In this document: positions 10,506 through 18,964 of the stretch, in pieces
Layout of the letters: every line of letters starts with the position of its first letter
Numbering within the stretch: the stretch's first letter is position 1
Assembly: GCF_027923465.1 (NCBI RefSeq)
Contig: NZ_BRLB01000001.1
Span: forward strand, 1,302,001 to 1,366,000
Length of the DNA: 64,000 nucleotides
Direction of reading: 5' to 3'
Source of the DNA: Vallitalea longa
Lineage (GTDB): Bacteria > Bacillota > Clostridia > Lachnospirales > Vallitaleaceae
Program-made: the position numbers and the translations under genes
The notes under the pieces: generated by a model
What the model was told of the DNA's origin: nothing
The model's input: only the letters and a program-made list of their open reading frames with translations
Databases searched by the model: none

Positions 10506-10538
10506 GACTAATATATTTTATTATATTGGTCATTTTTT
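10506..10538 (+). terminator. Terminator hairpin inside module A
   Basis: GACTAATATA (10506-10515) pairs with TATATTGGTC (10522-10531), followed by ATTTTTT. In modules B and D the right arm is TATATTAGTC, replacing a G-U pair by A-U, which supports selection on pairing. It insulates the next SLH gene from upstream transcription. Confidence 0.75.
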
Positions 10539-10596
10539 ATTATATTAAAATCAATATTAAATATACTTCAAAAGCTATTCTTATATAGTTAATAAA

Positions 10597-10636
10597 TTCA
10601 AATTAACATTTTGTATTTTAATGTTATAAATTTGAA
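10597..10636 (+). promoter_or_regulatory. Inverted repeat overlapping the -35 box, module A (operator candidate)
   Basis: TTCAAATTAACATT (10597-10610) is matched by AATGTT (10620-10625) and AATTTGAA (10629-10636), with a 3-nt bulge. Its right half overlaps the -35 hexamer at 10632-10637. The same layout is at 12338-12377, 14288-14327 and, slightly altered, 17369-17408. The position suits a repressor or activator site; no regulator can be named. Confidence 0.55.
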
Positions 10637-10660
10637 ACAACATCTTTATTATGGTATATT
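10632..10660 (+). promoter_or_regulatory. Promoter of SLH paralog 3
   Basis: TTGAAA (10632-10637), 17-nt spacer, TATATT (10655-10660), preceded by an extended -10 TGG. It is identical in all four modules. The predicted transcript starts near 10667, giving a leader of about 215 nt. Confidence 0.75.
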
Positions 10661-10737
10661 AATTATAAATTAAAAATTTAATTAATACTATGCAAATGTT
10701 AATTATAATAGTTAATAATATATAATATTATGAATAA

Positions 10738-10844
10738 ATAACATTATTTTTATATCAACATAGCTATAATAATAATGTTATCCTGACCATATAAATGTTG
10801 AAATTAGGAAAGTAAAAGTTACCTGAATCTAATTTTCAGGATAA
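10738..10844 (+). promoter_or_regulatory. Structured 5' leader, copy A (candidate cis-regulatory RNA)
   Basis: Hairpin P1: ATAACATTATT (10738-10748) with AATAATGTTAT (10771-10781). Its loop holds TCAACAT (10755-10761), complementary to ATGTTGA (10795-10801) in the next element, a possible pseudoknot. Nested stems: TTATCCTGA (10778-10786) with TCAGGATAA (10836-10844), AAATTAG (10801-10807) with CTAATTT (10829-10835), and GTAA with TTAC. TTAT is shared by P1 and the outer stem, and CCTGAA (10822-10827) can instead pair with TTCAGG (10835-10840), so exclusive folds exist. It ends about 23 nt before the AAGGGG ribosome site. It matches no riboswitch class I recognise. Confidence 0.6.
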
Positions 10845-10881
10845 GATATTTTAATATAATAAATTTAAGGGGATGTTTTAA

Positions 10882-12066
10882 ATGAAAAAAGTGATAACAA
10901 TGTTACTGTTGGTAAGTATTTTAATATCTGGGTTTAATGTTAATGTAAATGCAAAATCATATCAGCAACAACCATCTGATTGGGCGGCTGAAGGTGTTAA
11001 TCAAGCTATTGCAGATAGTTTAGTTCCAGAAGAGATTCAATGTGATTATAATAAACCTATAACTAGAAGAGAATTCGCTACCCTAATGGTAACTGCAATA
11101 TTTACTAGCTTTAATGAGTATAATGAAGGTTATGAAGAGATTACTAAATTAGGCTGGGAATTTCCAACACTTACATTAGATAATTTCTTAGAAAAAGTTG
11201 AGTCAGATATTAAATTCACTGACATAGATGATAAGTACATTGATATTGCCAGTAGACTTGGTATTGTTAATGGTTTGGGTGATGGTACTTTTAAACCAGA
11301 TAATTATATTACTAGGGCTGAAGCAGCCGTTATGTTTACAAATTATACTCAGGCTATACGTACTGGAGATCCAGCAAGTGGGGATATAGAAATAGAAGAT
11401 TTTTATCTTGTACCTGATTGGGCTAAAGATGCAGTATCTATGGCTTACACAGCTGATTACTTAAAAGGTACTAGAGAAGTTATTTATGGTATTGATACTC
11501 TTCATGTTAAACAAAAGACAATATTCAATCCATTAGATAATATAACTAGAGAACAAGCTATACTTGTAGTTTCTAGATTACAAGAGTATAAAGTACTCCA
11601 ATGTTTAGTTTTAGAAGGACTCGTTAGAGTATGTATGGATGATTTATTTAGTGGTTTTTTTGTTACAGATAATGAAGTACGTATAAAAGCTAACACTTAC
11701 AACAATGAATATGATGCTATATACATGTATATAAGGCCTGGCTCACCTTTTGAAGAGTTTAAATATAAGTATCCTTCTGGACAATTAGGAGATTGCTTGT
11801 TAAGTCCTGCATCAGTAAATATGGCTTTAAATAAAACTGAATATATTCAAAATTTTGTTGATGGGAAAAATACTATCTATGATTTTGGTATTATAACTGT
11901 TGAACACAATCCTAGTTCTAAGTATTTTTCTATCTTAAAACATAATATGGAATATGGTTATATTATAGGTGCTTCAAATTATACCGATTATTTTGATCAA
12001 GACATGAATAGAAAATCTGTTAAATTATTAGAAATTAGAGAGGGTAATAATAATTTAAAAAAATAA
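10882..12066 (+). CDS. Secreted SLH-domain protein, paralog 3 of 7
   Basis: 394 residues; ATG with AAGGGG 9 nt upstream. The signal peptide ends NVNA and is followed by KSYQQQPSDWA. Three SLH units and the family C-terminal domain are present. The first ~100 residues are almost identical to paralog 5 (IADSLVPE) while the middle (RTGDPASGDIEIEDF) matches paralog 4. The tail EGNNNLKK and the sequence just after the stop match paralog 6. These mixed similarities point to gene conversion within the array. It replaces FRTLTLDN by FPTLTLDN at the otherwise invariant GWEFRTL motif. Confidence 0.93.
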   Translation: MKKVITMLLLVSILISGFNVNVNAKSYQQQPSDWAAEGVNQAIADSLVPEEIQCDYNKPITRREFATLMVTAIFTSFNEYNEGYEEITKLGWEFPTLTLDNFLEKVESDIKFTDIDDKYIDIASRLGIVNGLGDGTFKPDNYITRAEAAVMFTNYTQAIRTGDPASGDIEIEDFYLVPDWAKDAVSMAYTADYLKGTREVIYGIDTLHVKQKTIFNPLDNITREQAILVVSRLQEYKVLQCLVLEGLVRVCMDDLFSGFFVTDNEVRIKANTYNNEYDAIYMYIRPGSPFEEFKYKYPSGQLGDCLLSPASVNMALNKTEYIQNFVDGKNTIYDFGIITVEHNPSSKYFSILKHNMEYGYIIGASNYTDYFDQDMNRKSVKLLEIREGNNNLKK

Positions 12067-12248
12067 TTTATTCTTTTTGTATTATTTATACTCTATTATC
12101 AATTAACACAAAATACCATTACTTTTATCTTGTCTATTTATAGACTTATAATTTAATTTATCTCTCCTATTCCATCACCACTTTAATAGACCTGTCGTAG
12201 TAAATTATTATTATAAGTATAAGGAATAGAAATTAATTAACCCTACTA

Positions 12249-12280
12249 GACTAATATATTCTATTATATTAGTCATTTTA
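12249..12280 (+). terminator. Terminator hairpin inside module B
   Basis: A ten-base-pair stem GACTAATATA/TATATTAGTC with a 6-nt loop, followed by ATTTTA. It is fully Watson-Crick here, unlike the G-U pair in copies A and C. Confidence 0.7.
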
Positions 12281-12372
12281 TTATATTAAAATCAATATTA
12301 AATATACTTCAAAAGCTATTCTTATATAGTTAATAAATTCAAATTAACATTTAGTATTTTAATGTTATAAAT

Positions 12373-12401
12373 TTGAAACAACATCTTTATTATGGTATAT
12401 T
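12373..12401 (+). promoter_or_regulatory. Promoter of SLH paralog 4
   Basis: TTGAAA (12373-12378), 17-nt spacer, TATATT (12396-12401), extended -10 TGG; same arrangement as copy A. Confidence 0.75.
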
Positions 12402-12471
12402 ACTTATAAATTAAAAATTTAATTAATACTATGCGAATGTTAATTATACTAGTATATAATATTATGAATAA

Positions 12472-12575
12472 ATAACATTATTATTATATCAACATAGCTA
12501 TAATAATGTTATCCTGACCATATAAATGTTGAAATTAGGAAAGTAAAAGTTACCTGAATCTAATTTTCAGGATAA
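12472..12575 (+). promoter_or_regulatory. Structured 5' leader, copy B
   Basis: Same elements as copy A. P1 is slightly shorter in the loop because of a small deletion, yet keeps ATAACATTA / TAATGTTAT pairing. TCAACAT (12489-12495) pairs with ATGTTGA (12526-12532), and the TTATCCTGA / TCAGGATAA stem is intact. Confidence 0.6.
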
Positions 12576-12612
12576 GATATTTTAATATAATAAATTTAAG
12601 CGGATGTTTTAA

Positions 12613-13788
12613 ATGAAAAAAATGATAACAATGTTACTGTTGGTAAGTATTTTAATATCTGGGTTTAATGTTAATGTATATGCAAAATCATATCAGCAAC
12701 AACCATCTGATTGGGCGGCTGAAGGTGTTAATCAAGCTATTACAGATGGTTTAGTTCCAGAAGAAATTCAATGTGATTATGATAAACCTATAACAAGAAG
12801 AGAATTTGCTACCCTAATGGTAACTGCCATTTTTACTAGTTTTAATAAGTATAATGAAAGTTATGAAGAAATTACTAAATTAGGCTGGGAATTTCGAACA
12901 CTTACATTAGATAATTTCTTAGAAAAAGTTGAGTCAGATATTAAATTCACTGATATAGATGATAAATATATTGATGTTGCCAGTAGACTTGGTATTGTTA
13001 ATGGTCTAGGTGATGGTACTTTCAAACCAGATAATTATATAACTAGAGCTGAAGCAGCTGTTATGTTTACAAATTATACTCAGGCTATACGTACTGGAGA
13101 TCCAGCAAGTGGGGATATAGAAATAGAAGATTTTTATCTTGTACCTAATTGGGCTAAAGATGCAGTATCTATGGCTTACACAGCTGAATACTTAAAAGGT
13201 ACTAGGGAAGTTATTTATGGTATTAATACTCTTGACATCAGACAAAAAGCACTATTTAGTCCACTAGAAAATATAACTAGAGAACAAGCAATAATTGTAG
13301 TAACTAGATTACAAGATTTTGGAGTATTTAGGTCTTTAGTTTTAGAGGGACTAGTACAAATATATATGGATAATTTATTTGGTGGTTTTTTCGTAACCAC
13401 TGATGAAGTAAGAGTAAAAGCTAATTCTTACGATAATGAATATGCTGGAATGAATATGTATATAGCTCATGGTTCGGCAATGGAACAATTTAAGCATAAA
13501 TATCCATCAGGACAATTAGGAGATTGTACTCTTGGTCCTGCGGTTATAAATATGACTTTAAATAATACAGAGTATATACAAAACTTCATAGATGGGAAAA
13601 ATACTTTATATGATTTTGGAATAGTAACTGTAGAGCATAATCCAAGTGATGAGTATTTTTCTATTATAAACCACAATATGGAATATGGGTATATTGTCGG
13701 TGGAGGAAATACTACAGAATACTTTGACAAAGATATGAATAGACTAGATGTTAAATTAATAGAAGTAAGAGAAGGGAAAAATAATTAA
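12613..13788 (+). CDS. Secreted SLH-domain protein, paralog 4 of 7
   Basis: 391 residues, ATG after an AAGCGG ribosome site (one base different from the AAGGGG of copies A and C). Signal peptide, three SLH units, family C-terminal domain. It appears chimeric: the SLH2-SLH3 joint (RTGDPASGDIEIEDFYLVP) equals paralog 3, but from DIRQKALFSPL onward, including AIIVVTRLQDFGVFR and FFVTTDEVRVKAN, it follows paralog 7. Like its siblings it is probably bound non-covalently to wall polymer. Confidence 0.93.
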   Translation: MKKMITMLLLVSILISGFNVNVYAKSYQQQPSDWAAEGVNQAITDGLVPEEIQCDYDKPITRREFATLMVTAIFTSFNKYNESYEEITKLGWEFRTLTLDNFLEKVESDIKFTDIDDKYIDVASRLGIVNGLGDGTFKPDNYITRAEAAVMFTNYTQAIRTGDPASGDIEIEDFYLVPNWAKDAVSMAYTAEYLKGTREVIYGINTLDIRQKALFSPLENITREQAIIVVTRLQDFGVFRSLVLEGLVQIYMDNLFGGFFVTTDEVRVKANSYDNEYAGMNMYIAHGSAMEQFKHKYPSGQLGDCTLGPAVINMTLNNTEYIQNFIDGKNTLYDFGIVTVEHNPSDEYFSIINHNMEYGYIVGGGNTTEYFDKDMNRLDVKLIEVREGKNN

Positions 13789-14196
13789 TTAAATTATTTT
13801 ATTTAGTTATTTAGCTTTTATACCTAATTCTCTATTATTGAATAAATAAATATTTATATATTAATACTAAAACTATTATACCATCAGTTAAACAATATTA
13901 CTTTGAATTCCATGATTAGTATTTATATTAGATTACCCATAAAATGCTACTGGTATAATAGGTAAAGTAAGCTTCCTAGTATTAGTAAAATTTACATAAA
14001 AGTGGTGCTTGTCCTAACCCTTACTTTAACCCAAACAATTAACACAAATTACCATTACTCCTATTCTGTATCATCATAATTTTTATAGAATTAAATTTTA
14101 ATACATCTCCCCTATTCCATTACCACTTAATAAATCTATCGTAGTGAATTATTATTATGCGTATAAGGAATAGAAATTAATTAACCCTACTAGACA

Positions 14197-14229
14197 GACT
14201 AATATATTTTATTATATTGGTCATTTTTT
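14197..14229 (+). terminator. Terminator hairpin inside module C
   Basis: GACTAATATA (14197-14206) pairs with TATATTGGTC (14213-14222), followed by ATTTTTT. Same form as module A. Confidence 0.72.
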
Positions 14230-14322
14230 ATTATATTAAAATCAATATTAAATATACTTCAAAAGCTATTCTTATATAGTTAATAAATTCAAATTAACAT
14301 TTTGTATTTTAATGTTATAAAT

Positions 14323-14351
14323 TTGAAACAACATCATTATTATGGTATATT
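14323..14351 (+). promoter_or_regulatory. Promoter of SLH paralog 5
   Basis: TTGAAA (14323-14328), 17-nt spacer, TATATT (14346-14351), extended -10 TGG; -35 palindrome at 14288-14327. Confidence 0.75.
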
Positions 14352-14428
14352 ATTTATATATTAAAAATTTAATTAATACTATGCAAATGTTAATTATAAT
14401 AGTTAATAATATATAATATTATGAATAA

Positions 14429-14535
14429 ATAACATTATTTTTATATCAACATAGCTATAATAATAATGTTATCCTGACCATATAAATGTTGAAATTAGGA
14501 AAGTAAAAGTTACCTGAATCTAATTTTCAGGATAA
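14429..14535 (+). promoter_or_regulatory. Structured 5' leader, copy C
   Basis: Essentially identical to copy A: P1 5' arm 14429-14439, TCAACAT 14446-14452 complementary to ATGTTGA 14486-14492, outer stem ending at 14535. Confidence 0.6.
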
Positions 14536-14572
14536 GATATTTTAATATAATAAATTTAAGGGGATGTTTTAA

Positions 14573-15748
14573 ATGAAAAAAGTGATAACAATGTTACTGT
14601 TGGTAAGTATTTTAATATCTGGGTTTAATGTTAATGTAAATGCAAAATCATATCAGCAACAACCATCTGATTGGGCGGCTGAAGGTGTTAATCAAGCTAT
14701 TGCAGATAGTTTAGTTCCAGAAAAGATTCAATGTGATTATAATAAACCTATAACTAGAAGAGAATTCGCTACCCTAATGGTAACTGCAATATTTACTAGC
14801 TTTAATGAGTATAATGAAGGTTATGAAGAGATTACTAAATTAGGCTGGGAATTTCGAACACTTACATTAGATAATTTTTTAGAAAAAGTTGAGTCAGATA
14901 TTAAATTCACTGACATAGATGATAAGTACATTGATATTGCCAGTAGACTTGGTATTGTTAATGGTTTGGGTGATGGTACTTTCAAACCAGATAATTATAT
15001 AACTAGAGCTGAAGCAGCTGTTATGTTTACAAATTATACTCAGGCTATAGATGGAGGAAATCCAGTTAGAGGTGCTAGAGAAATAGAAGATTTTTACCTT
15101 GTACCTGATTGGGCAAAAGATGCTGTTTCCATGGCATACTCTAATGAATATCTAAAAGGTACTAGAGATGTCATTTATGGTATGAATACTTTAGATATAA
15201 AACAAAAAACAATATTTAATCCTTTAGATAATATAACTAGAGAACAAGCAATTCTTGTAGTATCTAGATTACAAAGTTATCACATGCTTGAAATTTTAGT
15301 CTTAGAAGGTTTAATAGAAATATGTATTGATGATTTATTCGGTGGTTTTTTCGTAACAGATAATGAAGTAAGAATCAAATCTAATAATTATAACAATAAA
15401 TATGCAGGTATGAATATGGTTGTTAGACCAGGATCACCTGTTGAAAATTTTGTACATAAATATCCATCAGGACAACTAGGTGATTGCTTTTTAAGTCCAG
15501 CAGCTGTAAATATGACTTTAAATAATAATGAATATATACAAAATTTTCTAGATGGTAAACACACTATTTATGATTTTGGTATAATAACTGTAGAACACAA
15601 CCCAAGCAAAGAATATTTCTCTATAGTAAAACATGATATTAGTTATGGTTATATTATAGGTGGTAGTAACACTACTGAATATTTTGATGATGAGATGAAC
15701 AGAAAACCAGTTAAATTAATAGAAGTGATAGAATGTGAAAATAATTAA
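14573..15748 (+). CDS. Secreted SLH-domain protein, paralog 5 of 7
   Basis: 391 residues, ATG after AAGGGG. The N-terminal part, and the leader in front of it, are almost identical to paralog 3 (IADSLVPEKIQC). From DGGNPVRGAREIEDF through NPLDNITREQAILVVSRLQSYH it is almost identical to paralog 6. The junction lies near SLH2, so this is a second clear mosaic. No terminator is visible before the next gene 164 nt downstream, so the two may be co-transcribed. Confidence 0.93.
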   Translation: MKKVITMLLLVSILISGFNVNVNAKSYQQQPSDWAAEGVNQAIADSLVPEKIQCDYNKPITRREFATLMVTAIFTSFNEYNEGYEEITKLGWEFRTLTLDNFLEKVESDIKFTDIDDKYIDIASRLGIVNGLGDGTFKPDNYITRAEAAVMFTNYTQAIDGGNPVRGAREIEDFYLVPDWAKDAVSMAYSNEYLKGTRDVIYGMNTLDIKQKTIFNPLDNITREQAILVVSRLQSYHMLEILVLEGLIEICIDDLFGGFFVTDNEVRIKSNNYNNKYAGMNMVVRPGSPVENFVHKYPSGQLGDCFLSPAAVNMTLNNNEYIQNFLDGKHTIYDFGIITVEHNPSKEYFSIVKHDISYGYIIGGSNTTEYFDDEMNRKPVKLIEVIECENN

Positions 15749-15912
15749 AAAATATTTATTATCATTAAAGTTAGTGTTAATAATCTACTTTTAAATAAAA
15801 CTAATTTCTTACATTATTATAAATAAACTTATTTTGTATTAAATAAATTAATAGATTATTGAAGGTATGGAAAGAAAAATATATCAAATATTATTTTAAG
15901 GAGATACTTCAT

Positions 15913-17091
15913 ATGAAAAAAATAATAGCAATAATAATGGTTGTAAGTATTTTTATATCTGGAATTAATGTAAATGCAAAATCATATCAGCAACAACCAT
16001 CTGATTGGGCAGCTGAAGGTGTTAATCAAGCTATTGCAGATGGTTTAGTTCCAGAAGAGATTCAATGTGATTATGATAAACCTATAACTAGAAGAGAATT
16101 TGCTACCCTAATGGTAACTGCAATATTTACTAGCTTTAATGAATATAATGAAGGCTATGAAGAGATTACTAAATTAGGCTGGGAATTTCGAACACTTACA
16201 TTAGATAATTTCTTAGAAAAAGTTGAGTCAGATATTAAATTCACTGACACAGATGATAAGTACATTGATATTGCCAGTAGACTTGGTATTGTTAATGGTT
16301 TGGGTGATGGTACTTTTAAACCAGATAATTATATAACTAGAGCTGAAGCAGCTGTTATGTTTACAAATTATACTCAAGTTATAGATGGAGGAAATCCAGT
16401 TAGAGGTGCTAGAGAAATAGAAGATTTTTACCTTGTACCTGATTGGGCAAAAGATGCTGTTTCCATGGCATACTCTAATGAATATCTAAAAGGTACTAGA
16501 GATGTCATTTATGGTATGAATACTTTAGATATAAAACAAAAAACAATATTTAATCCTTTAGATAATATAACTAGAGAACAAGCAATTCTTGTAGTATCTA
16601 GACTACAAAGTTATCATATACTTGAGGCTTTGATTTTAGAAGGGCTAGTAAGAATTTGTATGGATAATCTTTTTGGTGGATTTTTTGTTACTGATAATAC
16701 AGTATGTATTAAATCAAATTCTTATAATAATAAATACTCTGGTATGAATATGGTTATTCGTCCTGGAACTGCCATGGAAAAGTTTAAATATAAATACCCA
16801 TCCAGTCAATTAAGTGATTGTTTACTAGGACCAGCAGCTACAAATATGGCTTTAAACAAAATAGAATATATTCAAAACTTTGTTGATGGTAAGCATACTA
16901 TTTATGATTTTGAAATAATAACTGTAGAACATAACCCTTCTAAAGAGTATTTCTCTATTGTAAGACATAATATGAGTTTTGGTTATATTATAGGTGGTAC
17001 AAGTACTACTGAATATTTTGATGATAAAATGAACAGAAAACCAGTTAAATTATTAGAAATTAGAGAGGGTAATAATAATTTAAAAAAATAA
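15913..17091 (+). CDS. Secreted SLH-domain protein, paralog 6 of 7
   Basis: I start it at the ATG at 15913 (392 residues), which has AAGGAGA at 15898-15904 and gives a proper signal peptide (MKKIIAIIMVVSIFISG...NVNA). The longer reading from a TTG at 15859 would place 18 charged or aromatic residues before it. It has three SLH units and the family C-terminal domain. Unlike paralogs 3, 4, 5 and 7 it has no promoter/leader module in front, only 164 nt after paralog 5, so it probably depends on the paralog 5 promoter. Confidence 0.92.
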   Translation: MKKIIAIIMVVSIFISGINVNAKSYQQQPSDWAAEGVNQAIADGLVPEEIQCDYDKPITRREFATLMVTAIFTSFNEYNEGYEEITKLGWEFRTLTLDNFLEKVESDIKFTDTDDKYIDIASRLGIVNGLGDGTFKPDNYITRAEAAVMFTNYTQVIDGGNPVRGAREIEDFYLVPDWAKDAVSMAYSNEYLKGTRDVIYGMNTLDIKQKTIFNPLDNITREQAILVVSRLQSYHILEALILEGLVRICMDNLFGGFFVTDNTVCIKSNSYNNKYSGMNMVIRPGTAMEKFKYKYPSSQLSDCLLGPAATNMALNKIEYIQNFVDGKHTIYDFEIITVEHNPSKEYFSIVRHNMSFGYIIGGTSTTEYFDDKMNRKPVKLLEIREGNNNLKK

Positions 17092-17280
17092 TTTAAATAT
17101 TTATTTGTATTATTTATACTCTATTATCAATTAACACAAAATACCATTACTTCTATTTTGCATATTTATAGACTTATAATTTAATTTATCTCCTCTATTC
17201 CATTACCACTTTAATAGACCTATCGTAGTAAATTATTATTATAAGTATAAGGAATAGAAATTAATTAACCCTACTAGACA

Positions 17281-17312
17281 GACTAATATATTTTGTTATA
17301 TTAGTCATTTTT
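17281..17312 (+). terminator. Terminator hairpin inside module D
   Basis: GACTAATATA (17281-17290) pairs with TATATTAGTC (17297-17306), followed by ATTTTTA. Confidence 0.72.
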
Positions 17313-17403
17313 ATTATATTAAAATCAATATTAAATATACTTCAAAAGCTATTCTTATATAGTTAATATTCAAATTAACATTTTGTATTTTAATGTTATA
17401 AGT

Positions 17404-17432
17404 TTGAAACAACATCTTTATTATGGTATATT
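17404..17432 (+). promoter_or_regulatory. Promoter of SLH paralog 7
   Basis: TTGAAA (17404-17409), 17-nt spacer, TATATT (17427-17432), extended -10 TGG. Confidence 0.75.
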
Positions 17433-17512
17433 AATTATAAATTAAAAATTTAATTAATACTATGTAAATGTTGATTATAATAGTTAATAATATATAATAT
17501 TATGAATAAACA

Positions 17513-17615
17513 ATAGTATTATATATCAACATAGCTACAATAATAATGTTACTATGACCATATGAATGTTGAAATTAGGAAAGTAAAAGTTACCTGAATC
17601 TAATTTTCAGGATAA
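17513..17615 (+). promoter_or_regulatory. Structured 5' leader, copy D (diverged)
   Basis: The base of P1 has changed on both sides: ATAGTA (17513-17518) now faces TACTAT (17550-17555), so pairing is kept. The pseudoknot pair TCAACAT (17526-17532) / ATGTTGA (17566-17572) and the AAATTAG / CTAATTT stem are unchanged. The outer stem is lost because TTATCCTGA became TTACTATGA while TCAGGATAA (17607-17615) did not change. Confidence 0.55.
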
Positions 17616-17652
17616 AATATTTTAATATAATAAATTTAAGGAGATGTTTTGT

Positions 17653-18828
17653 ATGAAAAGAATGATAACAATGTTAATGGTATTAAGTATCTTATTATCT
17701 GGGTTTAGTGTTAAAGTAAATGCTAAGTCATATCAACAACAACCTTCAGATTGGGCTGCTGAAGAAGTTAATCAAGCTATTGCAGATGGTTTAGTTCCAG
17801 AGGAAATTCAATGTGATTATGATAAACCTATAACTAGAAGAGAATTCGCTACCCTAATGGTAACTGCAATATTTACTAGTTTTAATGAGTATAATGAAGG
17901 TTATGAAGAGATTACTAAATTAGGCTGGGAATTTCGAACACTTACATTAGATAATTTCTTAGAAAAAGTTGAGTCAGATATTAAATTCACTGATATAGAT
18001 GATAAATATATTGATGTTGCCAGTAGACTTGGTATAGTTAATGGTTTGGGTGATGGTACTTTCAAACCAGATAATTATATAACTAGAGCTGAAGCAGCTG
18101 TTATGTTTACAAATTATACTCAGGCTATAAGAACTGGTAATCCTGTTAGAGGTATAAGAGAAATAGAAGATTTTAATATTGTACCTAATTGGGCTAAAGA
18201 TGCAGTATCTATGGCTTATTCAGCTGAATACTTAAAAGGTACTAGAGAAGTTATTTATGGTATTGATACTCTTGATATCAGACAAAAAGCTCTATTTAGT
18301 CCACTAAAAAATATTACTAGAGAACAAGCAATAATTGTAGTAACTAGATTACAAGATTTTGGAGTATTTAGATGTTTAGTTTTAGAGGGATTAGTACAAA
18401 TATATATGGACAATTTATTTAGTGGTTTTTTTGTAACTACTGATGAAGTAAGAGTAAAAGCTAATACTTACAATAATAAATATGCCGGAATGAATATGTA
18501 TATAATGCATGGTTCAGATATGGAATATTTCAAAAATAAATATTCTTCAGGGGCATTGGGAGATTGTACATTAGGTCCAGCTTCAGTTAATAAAACTTTA
18601 AATAAAAAAGAATATATTCAAAATTTTTTAGATGGTAAAAATACTATTTATGACTTTGGAATAGTAACTGTAGAACATAACCCAAATAAAAAGTATTTCT
18701 CTATTATAAAACACAATATGAATTATGGATATCTTATTGGCAGTTCTAACTATACAGAATATTTTGATAAAGATATGAATAGACTAGATGTTAAACTATT
18801 AGAAATTCGAGATGGTAAAAATAACTAA
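17653..18828 (+). CDS. Secreted SLH-domain protein, paralog 7 of 7
   Basis: I prefer the ATG at 17653 (391 residues, MKRMITMLMV...) because AAGGAG at 17638-17643 abuts the in-frame ATG at 17644 but lies 9 nt from 17653. In the sister genes the first of these ATGs is followed by a stop codon (ATG TTT TAA), confirming that the second is used. Signal peptide, three SLH units and the family C-terminal domain are present. It replaces AAEGVNQ by AAEEVNQ and has the VTRLQDFGVFR type shared with paralog 4. It is followed by a terminator and then giant 2. Confidence 0.92.
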   Translation: MKRMITMLMVLSILLSGFSVKVNAKSYQQQPSDWAAEEVNQAIADGLVPEEIQCDYDKPITRREFATLMVTAIFTSFNEYNEGYEEITKLGWEFRTLTLDNFLEKVESDIKFTDIDDKYIDVASRLGIVNGLGDGTFKPDNYITRAEAAVMFTNYTQAIRTGNPVRGIREIEDFNIVPNWAKDAVSMAYSAEYLKGTREVIYGIDTLDIRQKALFSPLKNITREQAIIVVTRLQDFGVFRCLVLEGLVQIYMDNLFSGFFVTTDEVRVKANTYNNKYAGMNMYIMHGSDMEYFKNKYSSGALGDCTLGPASVNKTLNKKEYIQNFLDGKNTIYDFGIVTVEHNPNKKYFSIIKHNMNYGYLIGSSNYTEYFDKDMNRLDVKLLEIRDGKNN

Positions 18829-18846
18829 AACCTTCTTATAAATTAT

Positions 18847-18879
18847 AGGATTCAAGGATATTATCTTTGAATCCTTTTT
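18847..18879 (+). terminator. Intrinsic terminator between SLH paralog 7 and giant 2
   Basis: AGGATTCAAGG (18847-18857) pairs with CTTTGAATCCT (18865-18875) with a 7-nt loop, then TTTTT. It separates the abundant-type SLH gene from the giant gene downstream. Confidence 0.85.
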
Positions 18880-18910
18880 GTATAATAATAAATAAACTCC
18901 AATATAGGTT

Positions 18911-18939
18911 TTGATTGTATTTTTTTATATATTTATATT
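18911..18939 (+). promoter_or_regulatory. Candidate promoter of giant 2
   Basis: TTGATT (18911-18916), 17-nt spacer, TATATT (18934-18939), placed just after the terminator and about 25 nt before the TTG start. It lacks the extended -10 and the leader of the SLH promoters. Confidence 0.5.
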
Positions 18940-18964
18940 ATTATTAAGAAAGGGTGATTAACAA

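Larger units (their letters stand above)
10177..10881 (+). other. 705-nt non-coding region: conserved upstream module, copy A
   Basis: No gene was seen. From about 10305 the sequence is one of four closely similar modules (also near 12110-12612, 13995-14572 and 17125-17652), each ending at an SLH gene. In order it holds a CCCTTACTTTAACCC stretch (also in copy C), an inverted repeat CTATTCC/GGAATAG (10422-10428 / 10477-10483), a terminator hairpin, a palindrome overlapping the -35 box, a promoter, and a structured leader. The best pieces are listed separately. Confidence 0.85.
12067..12612 (+). other. 546-nt non-coding region: upstream module, copy B
   Basis: No gene was seen. The first part matches the DNA after paralog 6. 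It then carries the terminator hairpin GACTAATATA (12249-12258) / TATATTAGTC (12265-12274), the -35 palindrome (12338-12377), the promoter and the leader listed below. Confidence 0.8.
13789..14572 (+). other. 784-nt non-coding region: upstream module, copy C
   Basis: No gene was seen. The first ~200 nt are unique AT-rich sequence without a clear hairpin. From about 13995 the sequence is nearly identical to module A, including GGTGCTTGTCCTAACCC. It carries terminator, promoter and leader as below. Confidence 0.8.
17092..17652 (+). other. 561-nt non-coding region: upstream module, copy D
   Basis: No gene was seen. The start matches the DNA after paralog 3. It holds terminator, promoter and the most diverged leader copy, listed below. 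Confidence 0.8.

Noticed and set aside
10305-10881. Known riboswitch (c-di-GMP, preQ1, glutamine and others) in the repeated upstream modules
   Set aside because: I compared the leader with consensus strings I remember and found no convincing match; reported instead as an unassigned structured leader.
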